A DNA stretch of 64,000 nt from Oopsacas minuta. Lineage: Eukaryota > Porifera > Hexactinellida > Lyssacinosida > Leucopsacidae. A model generated the notes under the pieces. It had not been told where the DNA came from, did no database searches, and saw nothing but the letters and a program-made list of their open reading frames with translations. Positions 24,401 through 39,400 of this stretch are shown in pieces. How positions within the stretch are numbered: position 1 is the stretch's first letter; each line of letters opens with the position of its first letter. A program made the position numbers and the translations under genes. The DNA is taken from NCBI GenBank assembly GCA_024704765.1, contig JAKMXF010000188.1, positions 615,015 to 679,014 on the forward strand, read 5' to 3'.

Positions 24401-27400
24401 TTAGAAAGTGGTGAGTTTGCTTGTTATTATATTACTAATAGTATACCAAAAACAGTGGAACTTGCATAATCCGATACTCGTCGGGACATGAAAATAACGT
24501 CGGATTAGTAAATTGTCGGGTTACAGTGGATACCGCTTATAAGAAATTTCTATATAGCAGTATTAACAGGCTTGCCGTGGAGATGAAATATCCCAGCCAT
24601 ACTCCATATCCATATGCATTTCTGAGCCATTTTAAGTGGATATCCATAGATATTGTTAAAACCCGAGGACTGTTAGCGTTGGGTATCCGTAGATGCCCTG
24701 TTGCTTAGACTCCTTCTTGGTACAGGTTTCCTGGTGGACTTCCACTACGGTTATGCCATTCGTTTTTATCCATTTTCTGTAGGTCAAATCGTACCACACG
24801 AATGTTTTGGAACAATATCCACATTAGAGATACATCCCGTACATGTAGAATTATAGATGTAGACTTGTCCCAGAATCTTTCGATGATCACATCGCGACTG
24901 ATCTTTGGAATTCCATATATAATTTTGTAAAGTTAATCGTCAGAACTTACGATAGGAAACTACATGACTTTGTCATGATTACTCAATTAGTATAAGTTTT
25001 CAACGATTAGGTGAAAAGAAATAGTATTACAGGCGACAACCCTTAAGGAAAACATTTGTTCGAATTAGTGAAAGTTCGAACTATTACGGGTATTCGTATT
25101 CACTGCTGTTGACTGTATAATGCATATTGCCAATTATTTGCCAATTATCGTAAATATTTGGAAGTATGGACATCTACAATATCCATGGATATGACCAAAG
25201 CTCGTTTGGCTAAAATATTTTCGGATTTTAAAGGTATCCCGGATTATTTGTGACAAAAACAAATACTTCAATGTTTGTACAGGTAAACCTCTTTTTACGC
25301 GGTAGATGCGTTCAATGATGAAAAGTCCGCTTAAAAAAATATGACAATTCTCATAGAAACACATATGAATCTTTTATAGATGCTTTTCCAAATAGATATC
25401 AAAATCATTTGTTCGAGGAACTTTAAATTGGATATACAGTCGAAATCGGGGTATTTCGCCTCCCTGGGTATTATTGCAATTGCTTGTTTCTCCTTAATAC
25501 TATTTAATTACAAAACGAATTTAGTATATTTGCTACCGGTTTTTTGCGTATCGGGGTTTTTTTGCTGCCTTGATCATGTAAAAAATTGCCTCTCTGTTTC
25601 TTGCCCTCTTACAAGTGTCAAGTGATCCAAAACTCCCGATTTCGATTGCAGTTTCATTGGTCAACATTATTGAACATTGATAATTGAGTTACTATACTTA
25701 AATTATTATTTTTGTTGTCTCTGTACTACATACATTAATTCGACGGACGTAAAGACTAAGAAATTTCACCTTCTAAGCAACTATTGCTTTAGTGGTTGAA
25801 AAGGCGGTTTTTTGCCTCATTTTCCGTGCATTTTGGGGAAAAAACCGATTTCGACTGTATTTGAGAATAATGTTTGAATTCAGAATCTGGAAATAGGAAT
25901 CGTATAATTATATACGTATAATCATTTCTAGATGTTCTCATATTGTATTTATTATATCAGATAGCTTAATATTCGAATTCGTCCTTATCTTAGAGCTCAA
26001 CGAACACGTTACTTTCGAATACGAACAGTTCGTACTTCGTAACCAAGGAAAAGTTTGTCATTGATTTTTGTGTCATCAACAATATTTATGTGAATTGTTC
26101 CCTTCCAGATGCATTATTTCGTTTTTTCGATTTGAGTGTTGAAAATATTCCAAATGCTAAATCGGTTGATGCATAGTAGAAATGTTTAGCTTTGTAGCAT
26201 TTTGTGAATTAATTAATTAATGAAATTTGCAAGGCCGCGGAAAATGGAATTGTACTATAACCCAGCTGCTAAGACCTTAATATTAGGCGAATTGTTCATT
26301 TTTTGAAGAAAGTGACATTTTTGGTCCAGATATAGCTTATGGCATCTTAATTTGATAGGAAAGGGGACCCACTCTGGATCTTCCCTATTTCGGGAAAAAT
26401 TTCCCCAAATGTTGACATAATGGCCGCAGGGCGACAAATTTGCACTTGAATTATTCCAAAACGATTTGATGGATCGAATAGGTCAAAAAAGCAAAATTCT
26501 ATTACATTGTGCTATCTTACCAGAAAAACAGCTTTCGTGATGACTAGAAATCATTTGAGAAAGTTATACAGATATTTGAATATTCCCCCAGTGTCTGGAC
26601 ATACGGACCTTGTGGGACAATTTTTCACGAAATAGGGAAGATCCGGAGAGGGCCCCCTTTCTATGGAGTTAGGATAAAATACGCTATACCTGGACCAAAA
26701 ATGGCACTTTCATCAAATAAATGAATAATTTTAAGCTTAAGCAGCTGGACTACAAGTATAATAATGTGAATTGAGAATTTAAATAGGTATCTACGCCTAC
26801 ACATGGTACATGGATTATGAGATTTGTGAGGATAATGTGATTACGCCTAGAGATCCCAATGAACACTCCACGACACCTCTCTCTGATATAAATCAGGGTA
26901 GAATATTTCAACATTTTGATGACGGGACATATTACGTGACAGTTCAGGCACTGAACAAGGTGATACTTGGTGGATCTGGTGTTCTCACTGTCTGTCATTC
27001 TACACCTTATACTATTGATACATCTCCGCCAGTCATTAGCAGAGTCATTCTCATTTCATACAATTCTAACACAAATCTATCTATCTTCGTGTATCAAGCT
27101 TGGTAAGTATAATAGTGTAATATAATTGAAGCTTAACTGTCTGGCTTTACCAACGGGCCAAGCAAAAACTATTGTGTCGACAATTGATCCTGCAATAGCC
27201 GGACGGACCGAACTGAATCCTCCAGCCTTGGACTTGCAGATTGCTGAGTATCATTGTTTGTCCTTTTGAGGTATTGGAATACCAAGAATATTATTTCGGA
27301 TTACTTGTCCAATATTTTGTATGGCAATGAAAATTAGATTCATAGTAAAGTGTCAAATTTGTATCTATTTTTTACAAAATTTCATGTATACCCTCAAGAG

Positions 27401-30400
27401 TTGTGACATACAACTAGAGGTGAAATGTCCTTAAATTTGTTCAAATTATTTCGTCGTTTCTATTTACACTACGTATATGTTCATGATTTTATACCTTACT
27501 TCTCCTTGAGGGATGTTGAGTCAGGTTTGAAGGCTATTGAGTTGGGAGCAGGTCTTACACCTAATGACATTTCTATACTCCTTTGGACTCCAATATTCGT
27601 CAATCAGACAGCTACAATCACTTATCGTATTGATGTAGCAGATGGACAGAGGGCCTTCATTCGTATTAAAGCAACTAATAATGGTAATAATGGTATAGTA
27701 CTAATTAAATCAACATCCGGTTACTCGAATGCTCGTTAACTCGAACGAATATTCACTCCCCATTGTTGTATATTTAATACTTATCGCACCGTTAACTCGA
27801 ATGGATTTTGACTTCCCCTGAGGTTCGAGTTACCGAATGTTGACTGCATACAGTAATTATATTCTACATTTAGTTGATCTCGAAAGTGCCTCCTACGCTC
27901 CAGAACCGATCATTGTTGATCGTAGCCCTCCCATTCCAGGAGTCGTGCTTGACGGAGATGGGTTCGGATTATCAGACTTCAAATACCAATCTTCTGCCTC
28001 AAAGATTTGTGCAAAATGGAAAAACTTCTTTGATCCTCAATCAGGAGTCTCTGCTTATCGTTGGGGAGTAGGCACTGCTCCTGGGATGTCAAACATTGTA
28101 GCTTTTACAGAAGATCTTCCCTCTGACCAGAATGATATCTGTAGAGATGGTTTGACACTCCAACATAACACCACGTACTACTCAACTATAATAGCATTCA
28201 ATGCTGATACTCATCAGCCTAAAAACTCATCTGCTTCTTCCAATGGTGTCCTTGTAGATCTAACAAATCCAATTGGTGGCTATGTTCTTGATGGTCTAGA
28301 AATTACCAACACTATACACTACACTTCCAATCCTACCTTAGTGCAAGCAGTGTGGGGAAACTTCTCAGATCCGGAGTCTGGTATTTCTCAGTATAACGTT
28401 ACTATTTACGTTGCCAATGTATTGCAGTTTTTGCCAGCTACCAATCTTGAACCAGATCAAGAATGTCAGATTACATCTACCAACACAATAGTCCCTACAA
28501 GACAGCATTTTATACCCCCCAGTGATGTAAGTAATATCTATTATGCTGTAAACAGGGCCGTCGTGGGGTGGTTGGGGGTGTGTGTCAGGGTATATACTTG
28601 GATGCCGCTTCGTAATGGTGCAAACATGTTGTAGGCGCCTCTGTTCGAGCTATCGATGCGCATTGATGACACTTTCATTCATACGACGGTCTTGATGTTA
28701 GGTTATAATCTTAGTGGGTTAACTCATGGGCGTAAACGAGCAAATCGGGCCGCGATTTGACACCAAAAGACATTATTTTGAGTCTAAGAGTTGGAATCTG
28801 TTCAATGTTGAATGTTAGATATAATACAGCAAAAATTTCAAATTTAATTCCGAGTAGGCCTCTGGGCCGCCCGAACATTTTCGGGTGCCCGGGTCGTTTA
28901 CGACTAAGGGTTAACTATCAGTATACTGAAATGAATCGTAGAATACTTGTGTTTTCGTGTTTTTATCTTCAGAAGGATATAAATTGGATTAAATACCACC
29001 AATCTCGTCCGTAAAGAAATTTCTGCTCGATTTTATCTAATGTCTCCACACATAGGCTTGATAGAGCCATTTTGGGTGGGCGGCTGCCCACTCTGACTCG
29101 GGAGCTTAGTTGCGCTAATGTTTCCACAGACTTAAACATTTCAATACATATTTAGGTTGAGTTTAGGATAGCACAAGAATCATTGTCTGTTGGCTTAGAA
29201 CATCAAATCCACTACAAACACTTTCATTTCTCTCACGGTGAATACATAAGGACAAGAGTTACAGGACAGGATGGTGCCACAAGATTAACTGAAGTCACTA
29301 GTCAAGGTATATTATATTACCATATTTCCTTGAATAGTAGCCTGGTCGATTAGTAATTTCAACCCTCTTATGAGGGAAGTTATGATCTTTCTATACACGT
29401 AATGTCTTTATCATCATCCCTATGTAATACGAACCAACCGCTTGTAACTGTTTCCCTGGATTTTTAAAAAATTTTGGATTTCTAATATTTTTCAGAGGAT
29501 GCAGTGTTTATATGATTCGTACTAGTATTTAACTAATGAATTATGGCTTTTAGGTGTTTTAGTCGACTTAACACCACCTAAGATAGTCCAGCTCTACGAT
29601 GGTGCTAATTTCGGGATAGACGAGTCATACCAAACATCCATTACAGTACTACATGCATCTTGGATAATGGTGGACAAGGAATCTGGAATTTCAGAATATC
29701 AACTATCAATATATGCCAGGAGTCAAGGCTCAACCTCTAAATTCTATCCAGAGGATGCTCCCTACATTACTTTGCAGCCACAAGAAATTGGAGAATCAGG
29801 TATTCTTAACTGCTGGACTGGTAGAGACATTCCGTTGAGCATTGGTACACTCTATACTGTGAGAATTGTCCCAGTGAACCGAGCCAAACTCTCTACTATC
29901 TACACGTCAAACGGGATAATTCCAGACAATACACCACCTGTAATTGATTTTGTACACATTGGTACATATGGTGATGAGTCTGAAGAAATAACTCCTCAAG
30001 AAAATGCGGTAAGTAAGAAAAGTACTACATATTACGAGATTTGTCTCTGGCAGCAAACTGACCGTCCGAACTGTAGTAAAGATCGGGTTAACTGGCATAA
30101 CTTTAATATTACGTACTTCTAGGTTGAGATTGGTAACTCTGGTAAAATTCCAGTACAGTGGTCAGCAAGCGATTCTCAAAGCGGGATTATTGGATTTGTA
30201 GCAGCAATAGGAACCAGTCCTGAAGGAATTGACACATCAGACTACACAGAATACTCTGCTTCAATCAATGTTGGTATACCTGTACAGCTACAATTGTTCG
30301 AAGTTACTGGAAACTACTACTATGTGACAGTGCGAGCTAAGAACGGAGCAGGGCTTCTCTCCGAACCAACAGTATCCAGTAAAATTAAGGTTCTACGAGC

Positions 30401-33400
30401 AAATGTAGCTGGGGTAGTGACTGTAGGACACTCTGGTATCGGAATAGATGGAGGATTCCAAGCAGAAAGTGACACAATAACTCTGAAATTTGATGGTTTT
30501 TCTAGTGAATTGTGTGGCATACAATATTTTGAGTGGTCTATAGGGACAAGTTTCGCGGGCGATCAAATTCAGGAATTTACCACTGCTGGACTTGTAATGG
30601 GAGAAGATGGGTCAGGAGTGTCACAGGCACTTGTACCATTGCATTTAGGGAGATTAACGTATACTGAAGTGAGAGCAATAACAGCATGTTCCTCTGGAGA
30701 TGGACAAGCAACTATCAATAGTTTTGGACAAGGTTAGATCTATTACAGTTACAAATAATACTCTCTTGAATCTTGATATTTTGCGAGCATACACGATTCA
30801 ACATTATTGAATGGTATTAGACAAATTCCACGGTAAAAGTATACAGGATTGAAATAAATTCAATAATACATATTGCACAGCTTTATTGCATCATATATGT
30901 TTGGTATTAGAGTTAGAATGTGCTAATTTGTAATTGCATTAGACTCGAGCTACAAATATACATAATTTATGAAACGCTCTATTCGCACTATTTTACGATT
31001 TAGTATAGCAATGAAAATATATTAAGAGATCTATTTTTTGTTACAATAATATCTTAATTAAATGTACATTGCTGTTAGCGAGTAGATACAAGTACAGTAA
31101 AATTTGGATATTACAGGACATAGAATACTATATCATACAGATAGGAAAGTAGACAAGTAACGAATAAATAGAATGGTCATGTGAATAAATCTCATAAAAG
31201 TTAAATTAAGCCTTCAAAGTTTGTGAACTGAACTTTTCAAGGTAGAAAGATGTAAGGAATCAGTTAAGACTACTAAAAAGACATTAATTAATCGATATAC
31301 AAGAATTTCAAAAGTAAAAAATTCAATTTTTGATGAGCATTTATGTGAATGTTGATGATGTCATGATTTGAATGCGCCTAAACGAGGATGAAGGATGGCC
31401 GTTAGAACCTTTTGAGAAGTCTTAACTGATTCTTTACATTTTCAAGTCACAAACTTTGGAGGCTTGATTGAACTTTTATGAGATTTATAAAAGTAGCCTC
31501 TCTTTTATATTCGTTGCTCGGTTACTTTCCTATCTGTGTTATGTAGTAGTCTATTTATGGGATAATCCAAGGAGTTGTGGTCTCCGATTGAATGGACAAT
31601 TATTGACAGGTTGCATTATATTATATTACTTGTAATTGTTTCTAGCAATACTGGTGGACTGGACTAAACCTAATCTGATACTAACAGAGTTAGGACAGCA
31701 AATTGATGGAGTAACTTATAAGTATCCTCAATCTGATGACAAGATATATCAATACGACCCATCTACACTTGTAGCTAGATGGAGTGCTACAGATCCTCAA
31801 AGTGGTATTAACAACATACAATATCACGTGGGCACTTATCCCTATACTGCTAATATACAGCTGCCAAAACTTACTCGTGGAACTAGTCTAGCCTCAAATG
31901 ATGTGGAACCAGAAAACACAGGAGAGCCGAACATACTCCATCTCATAGCATTCAACAAGGCAGGTGTATCCACATTCCTTATCGCCCCTGGTATCACTAT
32001 AGATACACTTATCCCCAATACTGACCAATTACGATTCACATGTACCCAGTACGCTGTCACCACCACTAGTTCATTGGTATGTAATTGGTATGGAGCATTT
32101 GATGAATACAGTGAGGTCAATGGCTATGAAATAATGTTGGGAGAGGAGGAAATAGATACAACCTTCTATTACGAATACTTGGATAGAAATGCCATTACGG
32201 TGACCATCAGGAATTTCACCAAACCACTAGAAGTAGGTGATCAGGTGTACACACTGAATGTTATTAACAGTGTACGACTGAGTAATCATGCGTTTGCTCC
32301 TTTAACAATTGATGATTCTCCTCCCATTCCTCAGTCTGTATTCGTATTGACTGATCAAACACAAGTTGCCTTCTTTCCTACTGGTGAAGTTAACTCTACG
32401 TTCAATTACGAGAATGCAACGTCATCTGGAGTTCAGTGTAAGATTATCGTCACAGATATTCATATTAGATGGGAGGATTTCGTTGACCACGAGACTCCTA
32501 TGGATTTTTATGAGATTGGGATTGGAGAAAAGCGAGGACAAATGAACATTGTGAGCTTCTTCAACGTGGGTTTAGTGAACGAGTACTTTATTGAAGGGTT
32601 AGACCTGACGCGTTATAAAGTCATATATGCAATTATTCGAGGAACCAATCGAGTCGGCCTGATCCAAGCGGCGAATTCCAATCCTATCTATTTGTCGTTA
32701 CGATACCCCGATCCTGGATACGTGTATGACGGCTCTGAATTCCAAGACTTAGAGGCTCAGGCTGGTATCACCTTTCTAGAAGGTTATTGGAATTTCAATG
32801 ACCCTTGCCCTGCAGTGCACTATGACTGGGCAATATTCTATATGAACCAAACAACCATTCAGAACTTTACACGTGTTGAAACTAGCCACTCCTCGAACGA
32901 TAACCTTGCAATGCAACAAGATACCAAGGTTTATATCAGCGTAACAGTTTACAGTTCTATTGGTTATGTGAGATCTTCTCGGTCTAATGGTATCACTATT
33001 CAAGTTGATCCTCTTATCCCAGGAGTAGTGTATGATGGTCCTGTCCCTGGATATGATTTTGACAGTCAAGCATCCTTGACTTCCATAATTGCCAATTGGA
33101 ATTCATTTGGAGGTACTGATCCAGAGAGACTCTCAGAAATGGTTATTCAATATGAAATAGCAGTAGGGACGGGGTGGAGAGGTGAGGACAGATTCAACGT
33201 TGTGGAGTATGAGAATATGTATCTGAACACTTCTGCAACGCTAAGAGGACTTGAACTGCAAAGAAATACCTCTTATTACGTCACAATTAGAGGTACAAGT
33301 GGCACCTTCCAACAGGCAGAGGCAACTTCTAATGGAATACAACCGATAGAATTCAATAATATTGCTGAACCAGGTTCTGTAGAGATCCCTTCATTCCAAT

Positions 33401-36400
33401 CTGCCACAACACTGCTTGACATCACTTGGAAAGATTTCACCTCATTACTTCCTATTGCATTCTATGAATACGCAATCAGTACTGATGGAAATCTCGCCGA
33501 GTTTTCTTGTGAGACTGTGGAGAACGCTGCTGACCCTCTCGACGAGTACTTCACTGTTAGACAGTACACTAGAGCTGTATTACAAGCTTCAGTGGTTGCG
33601 GATAATTTGCATCTAGTAGGAGCTACCAAATACTACGCTTATGTGCGTGCAATTGATAATTCATTTCAGTGTACAGCTGCTGTCTCCCATCCAATAGTTA
33701 TAGACACTACACCGCCTATTCAGGGCAAATTCAATATAGGATTCAATGTTACTAGTGTACGACCTGAATTAACTGAAACTCAGATCTATTATATAACCGG
33801 AAATGATACTCTAGCTGTTCATTGGGAAGGTTTCTTCGATCCAGAGAGTTATATATCCAACTACCAGATCGCAATCATTGAACAAGATAACTGCAATATT
33901 CACAATTGTGATGAGATAAGTGATTTGACAGAATTTACTACGATTAACAATGTGAACAATTATACATTCTATGTCATCCAACTTGTGACAAGTAAATTCT
34001 ACTTTGTGGCTTTACGTTCTATCAACCAAGCAGCACTCACATCATGTAGCGTGTCACAGCCTATCAAACTGGTAAAATACTCTCTCAATCCAGCAGTAGT
34101 TAAGTACGGAACAATCTGGAAATTTTCTCCTCCTTACCAAGGGAGTACCTCTAGGGTTGAAGGTGTTCTAGCTCTTGTGAGGACAAAGCATGATGCTGTG
34201 TGTATGGAACGTATGTATAATCAAAGTTCCACGACAGAAGATTGGGACACAATCACTCAGTCAATCACTTCTACAATCCCAGTAGGACCTAGCAATCCAA
34301 CAGGCAGAACTCTAATGTATCACCCTCAACAGATAGAATTCACTACTGACAGTGCATTTTTAAAGGTCAGCATGACGCGAGACATCCAACGTGAGAGGAT
34401 GCTCTCTGGTGCTGCTGTCACACAGATGTCAGTAGTAGACCTGAATGAAATGAGTGTTAGCATCAAGGCTGCCCCTGAATTCCAGGCCGTCACTTCTGTG
34501 TTATTCTGGGACGGACCTGCTTCAATGGTTCAGGAATATGAGATGCTTTATGAACTGGAAAACGTCACACAAACTAACTTCGGCCAAAATCTACCAACAC
34601 AAACACCCAGTACATGTCAATACATGCCTCCTCCCAACCCCAACCCAGTACCCTACAAAGCGTTTGGTCTCCAACTACACCCCTCTTACAATTCCAGCCC
34701 TGCGAGAGCTTTATTCTGGTACAGAGGTCAGACTCCTGAAGACACTGGGTACACATGGATAGATCTAGACTATGATCCTAGTGCTGCCTTCTACACGTAT
34801 GACTTTAAACTCTACAGAACCAGTTCAACTACTCCTAGTACAGCTACACTTGGCACCTGGACTGTGGATTTAGTGGTAGACGGCCAGTTCTTAGGCAATC
34901 TTGTTGATCTGCCTCAACTGAGATCTAGTATCTACCTTGTATTACATGTCCGGAACTTTAACGGAGGAGTAGAGTCGTTCTCAAATCCCTTCTTTCCTCC
35001 TACTACCTCGGCCTATTTCACTGATGTCAATCTTCCAGCTGATAGCAGTCGGGTTTGCAAATTTGGAGCACCATTCTATAGCCCAAAGGCACCATTTGTG
35101 AAGTTTGAGGTTGGAGTAGGACGAGAGTATGGTTCTACTGAGGTATCTCTTGCAGCGGGTCGAGAATATCAGTCTATACCCTCACCATGTATTCCTTGTG
35201 TTGAAGGCTGCAACAACTCACTACCCAATCTGTGTAACTCTACATGCAATTCCAACGTCTACTATATACAGTTTGTAGCCAGTGGGCTCAGTTTGCAATC
35301 AGGTTGTACTCATCCGTTTAACCTTACTAACGTGACATGTACTCCCTACAACTATACTGACACAGGTATTCCAGAGGATCAACTATACCAATACAATATC
35401 ACATTTGTACCATATGTGTACTATATGAAGGTGAGAGGATACACGGCTACAGGAGAGATAGCTTACGGCTACTCAGATGGTATTCAGCTAGATACAACAC
35501 CTCCTAACTGTACACTTATACAACATGTACAAAGAGATCTGAGAAGTGATCAGTTAATACAAACGAGTGCTCAGGATAGTGACAATTCACTGGCTGTGGA
35601 ATATCAGTGTGAAGACACCAAAAGTGACATATATGACTATGAAATAGCTTACTCGGATAATGTAACTGATATTGATTCTCTCCAATTCACTTCAGTGGGC
35701 ACAATCAAAACCGCGAATATAACCAATCTCGAGCTGATACCACAACTCAAGTACTATGTGATTGTTAGAGCCATCAATGGTGCTGGTTTGAGTACAATAC
35801 TGGTAAGTCAGGGAGTGAGGATTATGAACCAGGAGCCGGACATTTCTAAATCTGTCATAGAACCTTTGTATTCAACAAAGATCGATACAATAATTCCAAA
35901 TACTTTCCTATCTACACAACTTACTTCTCTCGGTTTGCATTGGACTGGTTTCTATCCTACTCATTATGAAGATAATTACCTTGTAAAGAATCAAACTATT
36001 TTCTGGAAAGTAGGCACAGAACCTTACAAGGATGACATCATGCCCATTTTCGAGATAACATTCGGCAATGCTTCCTCCATTCGTATTGAAGGATCTCAAT
36101 TAATTGGTAATGGTAACTCAAACGATCAAGTTATTGCAAATACTCCTGATATAATAATGTTGGCGAATAAATCAGCAGGTATTTATACCGGGAGTGAAAA
36201 TATCTTACAAGCAGAACCTGGAATGATTTTGTATCAAACTCTCGTACTCTGTGCTATTCAACCTAAATGCAAAGATGCTGGCACACCATCAGTTACTTAT
36301 TATAGAGATACTACTGATACATATGCTGTGTACCAACGTAATAGTGAATATTACCTTTCTATTGAGGAAGGCTTTGCTGAATATTCTTCTGGATTTTCTG

Positions 36401-39400
36401 GCCAATTCATCCCTCAACTAATCTATCCAACCAACTGTAAAGTTTACTTCTCTGAAGACCTGCAAGATTTATCTGGATTTGTCATTGGACCCCTCTCACT
36501 CAGTGATATGAAGGTTAATTATGACATCCTCTCTGTCCCTTTCAGCTCTCCGTATACGCGTTACATTGTGGATCCTGGCTCCACCCTCACCCAAGTGGAC
36601 AGATTTCTCTTCACCCGTATACAAGAGTTCCACGGTCCCTCTTTCTACATAAGTCCTATAGGCGGAGTTAACTTCCCTTCTTGGTTGAAGATTGAAATAA
36701 AATTTAATGCATCTCGAATTGTTGAAACAAATCAACCATTTCTTGTTGGTTGGAACCCTGAGCAACAGCAATGGGTATCTTCTCGTAGCAGTTGTAACTT
36801 CGATAAAGAGGATACTATAACTGGTGATACACTGACAACGTATTTCTGTCCTTGTCTGCTATCTAATGAGGTTTGTTTTTCTAATAAATATAATTGTTGG
36901 TTGTCTGTTTGTCAGTTGTCAAGGACAGGGTTTATGGTATGTTAGTCAAGATCAGATTTTTGCATTTTCAAATAAATTGTGCCATACGTAAATATATTGT
37001 TACTGTATTAATTAATGATATGAATATGGTGCAAACAATATCGCAATTCCTCAAACTTTACTAAGAGACTTTAAATTATGGGTTACATTGGGGTAACAAG
37101 GTACGCTGGATCAAATTTTTAGTGCAGCTCCTATAGGGAGATGCCCTAATGGCATGGACGATGTACGGAGGCAGTGCGAAATCTAGCGGTCCCATTAAAT
37201 GAAAATTAGTGTACATATAGATACATTTGGATCGGATATTTTGCCCTTTTGGGGATGAACTTTTCTAAAGTGATTTTTTCCCATCTTTTTGGTGATTAAT
37301 CATATTTTCACACCTTTTTACACATATAGTAGTCTCATTAATACGAACACGGTTAAGACATAAATCCAGTTAAGGAGTACGAATTTAGCAGTCCCCTGGT
37401 GAAAGTATTAACAAGACTCTACTGTATTTCAAAATGATGCTAGAACTTTCGTTTCAACTTCCAGTTAGGGGTACAATACATCCTCACTAATCCAGACAGC
37501 ACTGTTCCTATTACTAGATTAGCGAAATGCTCGGAAACGATACTATAGGATATAGGGGACATTTTTTCGAAAGTTATACAAACGATGAAGGCTGCAAACA
37601 TGTGTAATATAACAATATGTATTTGTCCACACTACAATTGGATACAATTAGTTATTTTTGAACATTTTAAGACATTTTCCAGGAGATAAATAATTATCCC
37701 TTCGGATCTATTCGGATTAATGATGATTCGGCTTAACGAGAGTCTACTGTAAGAGAGCATGTTTTTTCTATTATGATATTTTCATGTTCATACTTTTAGC
37801 ATATTACTAAAAATAATGCTAGAAATTCGTTTGAACGGGTAGTTAGGTGTTCAAACGAATTTATAGCATCATTTTTGAGTAATATGCTATATTGAAATCC
37901 AATTTTGATTTTTTCAAATCTCAATCTACACGATTTATCATACAATTAGTCTTATTTCTACCAATTTACAACAAATATTTTGTATTGGGTAGGGATGTGA
38001 CAAGGGCGGCGGAAGGTGTTAGGTGGCGGTCAGGCTTGATCTATATTAAAGTGGTCAGGCCCGTGCCATAGAATTGAGTAGGACAAGGCAAAAGTAGTCA
38101 ATACAATATCTATTATTCATTTATTGTTGTTTTTATGGACTCTTACTCAGAAGTATTACAATATTAGCATGATTCCGGTTGCGTCACCTATACCGAGATT
38201 CGGTCTAATCAATTTTGTCGTTCGCTAATGTTAGTCAATTCAAATTTCATAAAAGTATTTATACTTTGCATATACGTATTATGCTATACGCATTAATACT
38301 TGTACAGCGGAAACCCCTATTAGAAATTCGTCTAATAGCAAAATCCGCCTATTAACAAATTTTTCATGGACAAAGAGTCCAGTTTTGTATCGTAATTAGT
38401 ATGTATAATAGCTAAATTCGGGTATTAGTTGGAAAATTCTTGCAAAATTCGATTGCTATTAGGTGATTGCAATTGTATGTAATATGTATCCAATATTCTA
38501 TAGCGTTGTAACAAGCCCTGGCAGTTTATATTAGTAGTGGGGAGTGCTACATTTGATGATACTCCTCCCATACCAGATCAAGTCCCGTGTATCAGCATTG
38601 GAGAAGGTTCGGTAACCATTCAGCATCTCATCACCTACACAGACATAGAACATGACACTGTGAATATCAGTCTGACATCTGTCACATTCACACGAGCTTC
38701 TTCTGAGTACTCTCTTGCTGAAGATGGGACAAGTTTATTGAATGCTGAAATAAATGGAAACATATTTTACTTCACTCCTTGTAGTGGTTGTTATGGCAAC
38801 CTATCCGTGCAGTACTCACTAACAGAGACAGGTAATCCAATGTATATGTTGCTTGTACAGGAATATATACCTCGAACGATCTGTATCACTTTTGTCTATT
38901 AGCTAAATTAAATATATTTCAGAGTTGGAAAAAATCAAACAAAATCAGATTATTTCGAGTGGGTTTACACACCCTTATTTTGCCAATTATTTAAACCAAT
39001 CTACAGTAAACTCTCGTTGTACTGAAGTGCTGGGAGCCTCGGTTTCATTTCATTATGATCGGAGTTTGTTGTAACCTGAGTACGTTAATGCACAATTGTT
39101 TGTAAAATAATGTCAATAATAGCGGAAGTCTTTTATCTAAGTTCGTTAAATCCGGAGTTTATGTAATAAAATATCAATTTGAGCGGTATTAGTTCAACTG
39201 GGGTTGTTATCAGCGGATTTCGTTATAACGAGATGAAATTCAATAGCTTTTGACATAAAGGGGATAACAAATAACTTGGTTATAAGCAGAATTTCGTTGT
39301 ATCCTTCCATGTATTTGTTATAAACGAAGTTTTATAATGTAATTAGATGGAAGGATTTAGGACCATTAGACCACTTCGTGATAACGGGAGTTTACTGTAT

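Larger units (their letters stand above)
24411..26786 (+). other. Intron 7 of the giant gene
   Basis: 2.4 kb without coding evidence. The exon 7 frame runs on to 24469 only as read-through. Includes two MITEs (25437-25857 and 26262-26748) and TCCGAT/ATCGGA-type short repeats near 24470. Confidence 0.65.
36871..38534 (+). other. Intron 14 of the giant gene, possibly hiding one exon
   Basis: Contains a family B fragment (about 36900-37030), a reverse copy of family A (37108-37470) split by a 97-bp MITE, a hairpin at 37797-37889 and a MITE at 38305-38475. The phase conflict between exons 14 and 15 leaves room for one more short exon. Confidence 0.55.

Noticed and set aside
19547-24469. A stand-alone gene starting at ATG 19547
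   Set aside because: The ATG precedes a good acceptor at 19574 that continues exon 6 in phase 0, and the end past 24410 is read-through beyond a GTGAGT donor that joins exon 8 within the D-L-E-S-G-I motif.
25380-25625. 81-codon hydrophobic plus-strand ORF
   Set aside because: It overlaps the left half of the 421-bp MITE, with no splice or domain support.
27425-27739. ORF starting at 27425 as a separate small gene
   Set aside because: Only 27511-27683 is coding; the left part is intron ahead of a TTGAG acceptor and the right part is beyond a GTAATA donor.
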